DNA from: Larus michahellis
Taxonomy: Eukaryota > Chordata > Aves > Charadriiformes > Laridae
NCBI RefSeq assembly: GCF_964199755.1
Contig: NC_133897.1
Coordinates: 112,663,579-112,727,578, forward strand
Length of the DNA stretch: 64,000 bases
Direction: 5' to 3'
Shown here: positions 52,631 through 60,426 of the stretch, one piece after another
Layout: the number at the start of each line of letters is the position of its first letter
Position numbering within the stretch: the first letter of the stretch is position 1
Notes under the pieces: generated by a model
Databases searched by the model: none
Told to the model about the DNA's origin: nothing
The model's input: the letters and a program-made list of their open reading frames with translations, nothing else
Made by a program: the position numbers and the translations under genes

Positions 52631-53116
52631 TATCCATACACAAGCCCTTGTTTATGTTATCCCAAGTCTGTGGGTGTCAGAACATTGCCATGAGTTCATG
52701 ATTCAAACCGAAAAACAAATAAGATAGATGAGGCAATTAGAAGAAGTTTCTGAACAGTGATATTTTGGACAGTCAGTCAGGTCAACACAGTTAATTTCCA
52801 TCAGCAGTTCTAATGTTCTACCTAACAGAATTGGTGATACAATATATTCTGGATTTTTTTTTCCCCCGGTAACTCTCTTGGCCTCTGAACTCTATTAACT
52901 GCAACTGGTTTTGCATATTGGATGAAGCAGGAATAATGTTTTTCCAAAATTCCCACAAGTTATTGCCACAGGAAAGGTGACAAGGTGAGGTGGAGCAAAT
53001 CTCTTCACAGCTGAAGTTTGTTTCTTCTATTCCGCTTCCCTCTCTTCATTAAGGCCTCCTCAACTTCCCCACTGCCGAAATGTTTTCACCTGAGGTGGGG
53101 TGTTACACACCTGGTG

Positions 53117-53222
53117 ATGGGTGGGTGGGGGTGTGTGGGTGTGGGTGGGGGTGTGGGTGTGGGTGGGGGTGGGGGTGTGTGTGTGTGTGTGATAGATCGA
53201 TCGATCGATCGATCGATCGATC
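53117..53222 (+). repeat. Compound microsatellite: G-rich GGGTGT array, (GT)n and (GATC)7
   Basis: The segment starts with about 60 bp of GGGTG/GGGTGT units (53117-53177), passes into pure GT (to 53190), then GATA, then seven perfect GATC units (53195-53222). The G-rich part holds many runs of three to five Gs and could form G-quadruplexes. The GATC part is a perfect 28 bp palindrome. Long open frames here (for example repeated I-D-R-S) are repeat artefacts, not genes. Confidence 0.95.
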
Positions 53223-53812
53223 CTGGTGGTTGAAAAGAAGGGAAAGAAATGCTGGTAGGTGGTGAGATTGCTGTGTCTGCTTGCACAGCCTGGAATTTTC
53301 CTCTGGTTTGCAGAGGGAAAGACAAGAACTGTATGGTCCACAAGTGGGATTTCACTAAGTTGTATGCCCTTAGGGAAGAAACAGCCCTCCTGCTTTATAT
53401 TCAAACTGCTTTTTATGTCACTTGCAAAACTGGTACTAGCTAAGTAAACTCCTGGCTGTCCTCCACATGTTGTTCTCTATTATATACACTTAATTCAACA
53501 GATGCTTTCCCCATTAATTCAGTTTCTCTTTCTGCATTACCTATTTCAGTCAGAGTCCTATGCTTTATTGTTTCCATGCTGGCTAATAGCGCTCCTCCAA
53601 TTTTCAGGTTAATGCATTTACCGTTCCTGTCAACAGCTGAACTACAGAAGGTGTACACGTGGGTTTTTTTTTTACATTTCTTATCACTACAGAGGTATGG
53701 TTGGACGATGGATGTCTCTCTCGTTGTTCTTTCAAAAGTATGTGTATGCAAACAGTTAACTCCCGGCGGCTGTGAGGAAGAAATGTTGCCATTCACGCGA
53801 AAGACGTTTTAG

Positions 53813-53826
53813 CCAAAAGGTGGCAC
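53813..53826 (+). promoter_or_regulatory. Possible CTCF-like site
   Basis: CCAAAAGGTGGCAC agrees with the CTCF core pattern (CCASYAGRKGGCRS) at 12 of 14 positions by my hand comparison, including the central AGGTGGC. It lies about 2.5 kb upstream of PIEZO2. One motif match in 64 kb is weak evidence, and the two mismatches fall at positions 4-5, which normally carry information. Confidence 0.25.
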
Positions 53827-55518
53827 TGCGGCTGCACAGATTTTGCAGCAGATGAGCAGTCTGGCAGAAGGTAAGGAGCCACTCAATACATGTATTTTTA
53901 ACTCCGCTTTTCATACCTTAGGAAAGGTAAGTATTGAAAACTGGCTAAGTATTTCCCAAACGTTAGAATAAAAATCGGTGCTTCGGAAAGAAAACAATTT
54001 GGTAGCTGTACTATAAAAGTAATAAATACTTTATCCTTGCTTTAGTGAATCTGAATGACTGAATAAAAAACCCCGATCGTATCTGAAAAGGTGCTGCCAA
54101 AGTGCACAGAATATTTCAGCCATGCATGTGTCCTACACATACAGGTCACTCCTATTAACTGCTTGCTTTGTAGCCTGTAAGGCAAAGGGAGCTTCCTTAG
54201 TAACTCTGAGTTTCTGAGACAGATCCCGCGGTCTTAAAACAATGCCGGGGTTGACTTTCCCCTGGGCTGATCAGATACTTCATTAGCAGATTAAGTACTA
54301 CCGGATCCTAGCATTTTACCACCTGCAAACACGATCACTCAGCATATTCCCAAAGATGGATGCATACAGAAGCCTACACCAGAAGACTGAGAATCACGTA
54401 TCCGGGCTTGGTTCAGTGTCCAGATGGTCCGGATGAGCTGCACCGGGCCTGACTGCAGGAAGGGAGGGAGCGATGTCCCCAGGCTGTGCCCCGCCACTGA
54501 GTTGTCACATTCATCCTGCTGGGACGGGGGCTGCGTTACCATCTCTGTTGAGGCAGACAGATGTTACGTTTAAACTCCATGCGCACGCTCATGTCCGAGT
54601 GGGAAAGGATGGTACTTCTTCCTCGGAGGCTTAGGATTTCATGATATGGGTCCTTTGTGATATGGCTCCTTTTAATGGACTTGTTAGGCGTATTGAATTA
54701 GCATCTGTAGCTGATTTTTCTTAGCTTTCCTGAGAATTTTCATGCATGTAAGTCTGGAGTTCTTTACTTTCTAGATATTCTAATGTCAGAGTCAGTGAGC
54801 CTGTTATATAGTATTTGACTATCTGAATAATTTGCCATTATTCATAAAACAAAAATTGGATATCCACATGGCTCAACACATGCCATTTGGACCCCCAAAA
54901 CACAAAGATTTTCCTTTTTCTTTAAAAGGCCCTTTGTATTTTCCTGTGAGTCACACTCAAGTTTGCAAACATTTTTCTCTGCAACAGGGAGATAAAAATT
55001 ATTATTTTTTTTTTTTTTAAAGCAAAGGGTGCTTAAGTAATCACAAGAGTAAAAAAGGCAGGACTTCAAGAGCAAATCTAAGACTTCTTAGGTTTGAAGT
55101 AGGACTGGATGAGGTCCTTCACCCAGAAGAAGTGCTGAGAATTCCCGTTGAGGGCTACAAGGTCGCTATTCCCGCTTTCCCCTGCTCCAGATCTCGCACG
55201 AGAGCCACAAGTTCTTTCCAGCACTGTCCCCGCCAAGAGGACGTTCTGTCTAAACTTGCCTGGTTTAAGCAGGAACGATTGCGGTGTGCTGCCGAAGACT
55301 AAATGGGCTTTTACTTGTATTAATATCAACATGCACAACTTTCTATTTTACAGCATCACCATTTCAACCCAAACTATTAGGTTTATCCAGCGCTCGCACC
55401 AGGGATGCACCAGCTGAGCCTTGAAACTGCCCCTTTAAACCCACAGCCCTTTCTAACCAGCACCATATTTTAACGGGTAAAATAGCTTTCCAGAAAAGTC
55501 AAACACATTCCAGCCACC

Positions 55519-55530
55519 GCAGATCTACTT

Positions 55531-55561
<31 letters not shown>

Positions 55562-55690
55562 TTTTTTTTTTCCAGGCGACAACTTTCTGGTGGACCTAAA
55601 CGCGCTGCTGAAACCTGGGCCGGGAAATGAAGCAATTGGAGAAAACTGGTTGTCCGCTCCAGGAAAAAAAAAAAAACAAACAACAAACAA
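55519..55690. repeat. T-tract / A-tract inverted repeat upstream of PIEZO2
   Basis: A long T-rich tract (about 55525-55571) is followed by CCAGGCGACAAC. About 60 bases later comes GTTGTCCGCTCCAGG, followed by an A-run (from about 55664). The two arms are approximate inverted complements around a unique loop of about 60 bp, so the strand could fold into a long imperfect hairpin. The T-tract plus CCAG also resembles a splice acceptor. Two separate homopolymer expansions are an alternative. It lies about 650-800 bp 5' of the PIEZO2 ATG. Confidence 0.6.
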
Positions 55691-55939
55691 CACAAAATAA
55701 ACCAACAAAAAATTAAGTGAAAAATAATAGTAATTTTTAAAAAATCAGGTTAAAAAAATATATATATATTCCAGTAAAAAAAAACACCCAAAGACCAACA
55801 CGAAAAGAAGGGTTAAGGAAAACGGGAAAGCTCTAAGTGCAGAACGGGGGGGGGGCGACAGCGCAGTGGCAGGACGGTCCCAAGGGGGGTTGGGGGGGGG
55901 GGGCAGGAGCAGGCAGCGAGCGCCCGGCCCCCTGGCGGC

Positions 55940-55949
55940 GGGGCGGGGC
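55940..55949 (+). promoter_or_regulatory. GC box (SP1/KLF-type site) upstream of PIEZO2
   Basis: GGGGCGGGGC is an exact GC box, about 400 bp 5' of the PIEZO2 start codon and inside the CpG island. Zinc-finger factors of the SP/KLF family bind this motif. Such motifs are frequent in GC-rich DNA, so function is inferred from position only. Confidence 0.45.
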
Positions 55950-56057
55950 GCGGGGCTGCCGCCGGCTGGGCCGACCCGGGAGCGGCGGAGCTGGGGGGCT
56001 GCCTGCTCCGCTCCGCGCTGCCGGCGGAGGGCGGTGGGGGGAGCCCCGAGGGGGCGG

Positions 56058-56058
<1 letters not shown>

Positions 56059-56093
<35 letters not shown>

Positions 56094-56108
56094 GTGCGTG
56101 TGTGCGTG
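56059..56108 (+). repeat. (GT)n microsatellite in the PIEZO2 promoter island
   Basis: About 50 bp of nearly pure alternating GT with three interspersed CG steps, 236 bp upstream of the PIEZO2 ATG. Alternating purine-pyrimidine GT/CG tracts favour Z-DNA under negative supercoiling, and repeat number is usually polymorphic. Any effect on PIEZO2 transcription is inference. Confidence 0.9.
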
Positions 56109-56164
56109 CCCCGGCCCGGGGGGCGCGGCGCGGCGAGGCGCTGGTGGCACGGGCAGCCGCCGGG

Positions 56165-56182
56165 ATGCGGCGGGAGGCGTGA
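56165..56182 (+). promoter_or_regulatory. Short upstream ORF 1 in the presumed PIEZO2 5' UTR
   Basis: ATG at 56165 opens a five-codon frame, MRREA, that ends at a TGA (56180-56182). If transcription starts upstream of 56165 this would be a minimal uORF that stops 161 bp before the PIEZO2 ATG and could lower or tune its translation. Whether it is in the mRNA depends on the unknown start site. Confidence 0.35.
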
Positions 56183-56195
56183 GGCGGCGCGGCGG

Positions 56196-56215
56196 AGGCG
56201 AGGCGAGGCGAGGCG
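56196..56215 (+). repeat. Four tandem AGGCG units
   Basis: AGGCG is repeated four times exactly, within the presumed 5' UTR or core promoter and followed by a G-run. It is a small GC-rich microsatellite inside the CpG island. Confidence 0.85.
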
Positions 56216-56227
56216 GGGGGACGGGCG

Positions 56228-56269
56228 ATGCTCCGCCGGCGCGGCGGCTCCGTGCACGGGCGGATCTAA
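56228..56269 (+). promoter_or_regulatory. Short upstream ORF 2 in the presumed PIEZO2 5' UTR
   Basis: ATG at 56228 opens a 13-codon arginine/glycine-rich frame, MLRRRGGSVHGRI, ending at TAA (56267-56269), 74 bp before the PIEZO2 start. It is in a different frame from the channel. It follows uORF 1 by 45 bp and would be in any transcript starting upstream of it. Function is inference only. Confidence 0.35.
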
Positions 56270-56305
56270 AAGCGGAGGTGGCGGCGCGCAGAGAGGGACG
56301 GCTCT

Positions 56306-56324
56306 CCGGCCGGCCGGCCGGCCG
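56306..56324 (+). repeat. (CCGG)n palindromic tandem repeat next to the start codon
   Basis: Nineteen bases of uninterrupted CCGG repeat lie 20 bp 5' of the PIEZO2 ATG. The unit is self-complementary, so the RNA could form a GC hairpin just before the start codon. Each unit contains a CpG that could be methylated. Confidence 0.85.
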
Positions 56325-56343
56325 CGACCCCCGCCCCGCCGCG

Positions 56344-56407
56344 ATGGCCACCGAGGTGGTGTGCGGGCTCACCTTCCGGCTGCTCCTGCCCGTGTGCCTG
56401 ACTGCCG
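56344..56407 (+). CDS. PIEZO2: PIEZO2 coding exon 1 (partial CDS, 5' end only)
   Basis: This is the first coding exon of the Piezo-type mechanosensitive ion channel component 2. PIEZO2 is a very large trimeric plasma-membrane channel that passes cations when the membrane is stretched, and it serves touch and proprioception in sensory neurons and Merkel cells. The exon reads MATEVVCGLTF, then RLLLPVCLTA (21 codons), and ends with a lone G, so the next codon is split (phase 1). From memory, human PIEZO2 begins MASEVVCGLIF and has the same 21-codon phase-1 exon; the bird sequence differs at about five conservative positions. The start has a strong Kozak context (G at -3, G at +4). The hydrophobic stretch from residue 8 is the beginning of the first membrane helix. 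The donor follows at once. The remaining exons, thousands of codons, lie beyond the right edge. The frame stays open upstream only because the island is GC-rich, so I chose the ATG that matches the family. Confidence 0.93.
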
Positions 56408-56413
56408 GTACGT
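56408..56413 (+). other. PIEZO2: Splice donor of PIEZO2 exon 1
   Basis: GTACGT directly follows the split codon (CCG|GTACGT). It has the obligatory GT and T at +6, but C rather than A at +4, so it is slightly weaker than the GTRAGT consensus. The position agrees with the known phase-1 end of the first coding exon of vertebrate PIEZO2, as I recall it. Reading through the donor would add residues unrelated to Piezo proteins. Confidence 0.88.
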
Positions 56414-59400
56414 CCCTACCTCCCTCCCTCCGTCGGTGGGTTGCGCGTCCCGGGGGCCGCAGGACCGTCCTCGCCGCCCGGCTTGGGGGATGCTGCGCTC
56501 TCCTTCCTCGCGGCTGCTCCCGCGTTCCTCTCTTTCCCCAAGAAACTTTTAAACTTCGCAGCTCACCCTTTATTTCTTACGTATTTGTTGTTATTAGGCG
56601 GGTTTTTTTGTTGCTGTCCTCTCTGGGGGTGCGGGGTTCGCACGTGTGGCGGGGGCTCCGCTCGCTGCCGCAGCGGCGGGGCGCGCAGCGGAGTGCGGGG
56701 CTCCGCGGTTCCTCGCTCAGGAAAAACTGCCGCTGGCTCCCGTGCCCCGCGTCGCCCCGCACCCTCGGGGAAGGCGTGAGAGAGAGGAGGATTCAGCCCT
56801 CCGGGCATTTTGGTTCATCTGTCTTGTTGGGGGTTCGGGGGTACTTTGTAAAAGCGAGGAGTGAGCGTGTTTGGGAAGGAGCGGCTCTCTAATTTACGGA
56901 GGTTTTTCAGGAGGGAGATTTTTCTCCTTTTGAGAGAGAAATTTCAGTTTATTAAATCGCGTTACTTAGCAGGCGGCCATCCAAGAAGGGAATTATTTTT
57001 GGATGGAGGACTGCGGTGTCCAGCCGTGGGTGAATATGTTAATATTAATCCGTGCCCTCCGCACAGTTTGAAAATAAAAGTCTGAAGAAGCAACGATCGC
57101 TCGTTAGGTCGGTAGGACGACGGGCTCGCCTCGAAAGCCGCGGTTGCGGAGGGCGGCGCGGCCGGGGCCGGGGCTGGTGCCTGGCGGGGCGGTGGGGGCC
57201 TGCGGGGCGGGAGGAGGGAAAGCGGGGGTCGGGGATGGTGCCCACTCCCCGCAGGGCGCGGAAAGAAACCCCTCGGCGGTCAGCCCCGCGCCGCGCATCC
57301 TCCGCGGGCGGCGGAGCGGTGCCGGCTGTACTTTGCGCGGCCGCCGCGGGGCTGCCGGGACGGTCCCGGCCGCCGCCAGCCCCTTCCCGGTCCCCTTCCT
57401 GGCCTCCCAGGACAGGGCTGCCCAGCGGCCCCCCGAAACACGCAGACTTCCCAGGGCTTTGCCCTTGACAAGCCCCGTGGTGGCCTGGCCAACGCCGCTC
57501 GATCTCAGCATCTTCCCTCTGCCGTGCCTGAAGGTCGCAGACGCTCTCGATCCAGGTGCCCTCCACTGCCTCCGACTTCTCCGGGAATGAGGACATGGAC
57601 CCTATCCTCAGCCCCGCCAGAGGCGTGTGGGACCCAGGCCGCTCCCTGGTGCCCTGTGGTGTGCAGCCCCGTTTGTTTTCATGGACTGGCAGTGAAAATG
57701 CGCTTTTCCCCCCCGTTGCTTTGGTTGAGGTGGTGTGGTGAGTGCTGTTAGCGGGGTTGTACGAAGGGTGAGATGGAGGCAGCTTTCCAGCCCATCACCA
57801 GTGCTTACACCCGCTTTCTGCGCCTTCCAAAGCCTGTGGTCCCTCTGCAGGTGCCTAGCCCTGCACTTGATGGCCACCGCTGGGTCTGGGGAGGCCGTAT
57901 TTCCCCAGGCCCATGGCAGCAGGTGAGGGCCCCCGCCTGCTTTGAGGCCATCCCTGTGCAATCTGGTGTCAGTGCCTTGGTGGTTTGTGGGAATGCTGTG
58001 TGTGGAGGAGCTGGGTGGTGGTGGATGTGGCTGGCAGCAGGTTGCCCTCGAGGCCAAGGGGTGGTGGTACCAGGCAGGTCTTTCAGTGCTGGGTACAGGG
58101 CACCCCTTGTTTGAAACCTGTTGGGCTCCGTCAGTGTTTTCTTTAGTCTTGTGAAAGATGTTTGGGTTATGGATGAGGATGATTTTGCTGAAAAGACACG
58201 TGGGGAGAAGGGAAAATTCTAGAAAATAGGTCGTGTTCAGGTGGAATTTGTTTATACTATTCCTAATAACATAATATATAGCTGTGATACTGGAATAGTG
58301 CTGGTATTGTTCTTCAAGGTGCTCACTCTGGTTCTTGCCAAACTCTTTCTGTATCAAAACAAGTCAGATAAAACTGTTTTGCTGTCCTGGTTCCTGATAT
58401 TTAGTAATGCAGAGGTATTTTCGCATTGCAGTAGTATCTCCACAGATGAGAACTGATGTTGTCATGAATTGCTTATGGTCATAAATCTTATTAATTGAAG
58501 GTTAATCGAAACATAAAACCTGAAGGAGGGACTTCCCGTATTGAGTATGAAAAAGAAATCCCGCTGCGGAGCTTTTGGTTTTGGACCCAGTGATCTTATT
58601 CAGTTGGATTTGAGAGAGGAATCAGTAAATGAACAAACATCTTTTCTCTTAGCTTAATTTACTGTGTCTGTAGGTGTTGTTCTTTTCCCCTCTACAAGCT
58701 GTTAGCAGAGTTCTCACTGGGGTGAAACCTAGTTCAGGCTGCTTCACTTCTCCACTTCTCTTCCATCCGCACCTGAGTTATCTCTGAGCCAATGCTCTCC
58801 TCCTTTCCAAGGCATCAAGAAAGTGTTTTGTGGGCTTCTGGAAAAAGGCTTTTTAGAGTTCATATATCAGGGTGATGTTTTTTGTATGACTTACGGTGAG
58901 GTTACATCCGCAGCTGAAAAGCTGCCACGAGGATGCAGAGTGATGCCTTGTGTCTCCTGCCCCTGTCTGAGCAGTAAATGCGTCCGGCAGTGCCAAAAGG
59001 GTGGAAACGCAGAGTTGTTCTTTTGGTTCAGAATCTCTGTGTGTGTGATTTTAAAATGCTAGGTAGGTTACTCTAGTTTCTCATCGTGGTATGATTTGCT
59101 TTTCTGTTTCTAAGAGTAGAAAGTAACAAGGTTGGAGAGCCCTGAGGAGGTGTGTGGAGGACTATGGCAGCTGTGGCAAACTTGTTAAAAATAATGCATC
59201 CGCTAAGCTGAAAGATGATTTCTTTAAATACTTTAGAAATGGTTAATGCTTTAAATCCTTCATACTTTAGTATACTTTATAGTATAATAATATACTTTTT
59301 TTTAAAAGCAAGTAAAATTTAATACTAACGCTAGTTATCTTTGCTCGTATGAAGTACTTTCCAAGCATTGATTAGGACCACGTAACTGAGATAACACAAT

Positions 59401-59746
59401 TCCTTATAAGAATTTTTTAGGATCAGATCTGTAGCACTGAAGAGTGTAATCTTGTGCAGGTAAGCCTAGATGTATCCATTTATAGCTCAAGAATGACGTG
59501 TCTTGAGCGTCTGCTGAAGACAGGAAATTTAACATGCGTAAAACGAAAGACTTTGGAGATTGAAAAGCTGACTGTGGGCTTATGACTTCAAAGTTGATCC
59601 ACCATCATGTTATTTTCATGATAAAATCTTATGTTCAGTCTGTTGCGAACCTGGAGCTTAAACGATAGCTCAGAGTAATGTGAAACTTCCTTGAAAATGA
59701 AGTCTTGTGTTCTGCAGTAAACCAGAGAGAATTGGATTTGTTGTTC

Positions 59747-59763
59747 TTTTTTTTTTTTTTTTT
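59747..59763 (+). repeat. Poly(T) run, 17 bases, in PIEZO2 intron 1
   Basis: A pure T17 run within the intron. No acceptor AG-exon structure or retrocopy could be recognised next to it. Confidence 0.9.
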
Positions 59764-60360
59764 AGTGAGATTACTGCAATGTGGTATTTTCCTGTATCAT
59801 AGTAGTACAATGGTGAAAAAACAAATACTAAAATGGAGGAGAGGGAGCTTTTGGCACTGGAGGTGGGAAGCGGGCTTTTTGTGTTTTGTTTTTTTAAAGT
59901 TTGAGCCCTGGCATGAACCTGTCTCTCTTCATAACTCATCTGAACTTGAAACATGCAAAACGTGATTTGTCTCTCTGACATAAGGCATCAGAACAATCTT
60001 TTGCTAATTGCTTTCTTTGGTTTATAAAAACTTGAACCACAAAGCTGCGGTTTACATCACTTCATAACAATTTTTAATTATTCTGCTTCCAATTGTTTTA
60101 CTTCACACACAATTCATTAATTTTCTTTTAAGCAAAATATTATTATTTTCAAATGGGATGCTGGGGGGAAAAAAAAAATGCTTAGAGAGAACAGCTTTCT
60201 CTGGTTTTTTGACTGATGCTGCTGGCTTGTGTGTTACCAGCAAAGAAGCTTCAGTGAAGTAGCTGCCTGGCCCGAGTGCTTCCGACAAGTTACACTTGCT
60301 TTCTGAACTCCTGAATTTTGACTCTGAAGTAAGAATTGTAGGAACTTCTAGAAAGTTGGG

Positions 60361-60426
60361 GGTTTTTTGTTGCTTTTTTTTTTTGTTTGGTTTGGTTTTT
60401 GGTTTGGTTTTTTTTTTTTTTTTTTT
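60361..60426 (+). repeat. T/G-rich low-complexity tract in PIEZO2 intron 1
   Basis: About 65 bp made of T-runs broken by single or double Gs (TTTGG units), ending in T18. It is simple-sequence DNA in the sense strand of the PIEZO2 transcript and would be U-rich in the pre-mRNA. Confidence 0.9.

Larger units (their letters stand above)
49629..55839. other. PIEZO2 5' flank
   Basis: The 6 kb immediately upstream of the CpG island holds no supported gene. It contains the spaced 21-mers at 50.3-50.5 kb, microsatellites at 52.6 and 53.1 kb, a CTCF-like motif at 53.8 kb, an 86-codon antisense frame at 55078-55338 and a T/A inverted repeat at 55.5-55.7 kb. Promoter-proximal regulatory DNA is expected here, but individual elements cannot be proven from sequence. 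Confidence 0.65.
55840..57560. promoter_or_regulatory. PIEZO2: CpG island covering the PIEZO2 promoter, exon 1 and start of intron 1
   Basis: Dense CpG dinucleotides and very high G+C begin abruptly at about 55840 and continue past 57400, in a window that is otherwise AT-rich and CpG-poor. Exon 1 lies near the middle. CpG islands usually mark constitutive or developmentally controlled promoters. The G-rich strand is mostly the + (non-template) strand, both before exon 1 (G10 at 55846, G12 at 55892) and at 57140-57240. No good TATA box is seen; the nearest AT-containing motif, ATCTAAAAG at 56264-56272, is weak. The transcription start is inferred to lie within a few hundred bases 5' of 56344 but cannot be fixed from sequence alone. 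Edges are estimated by eye. Confidence 0.88.

Noticed and set aside
53018-53404. ORFs with repeated IDRSIDRS or HTHTPTPT residues
   Set aside because: Direct translation of the compound GT/GATC microsatellite, not genes.
55745-56372. Long minus-strand ORFs (170 and 179 codons) over the CpG island
   Set aside because: Proline/arginine-rich shadows of the GC-rich sequence and of the GT repeat (HTHTHT).
55837-56892. A 351-codon + strand ORF through the CpG island as a complete protein
   Set aside because: Open only because the island is stop-poor. It contains microsatellite-coded residues (VCVCVC) and reads through the PIEZO2 splice donor. Only 56344-56407 is real coding sequence.
57045-57596. 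A 183-codon minus-strand ORF and overlapping + strand ORFs at 57.05-57.6 kb
   Set aside because: Both strands are open in several frames over the same GC-rich stretch, as expected from low stop density. No domain is recognisable.
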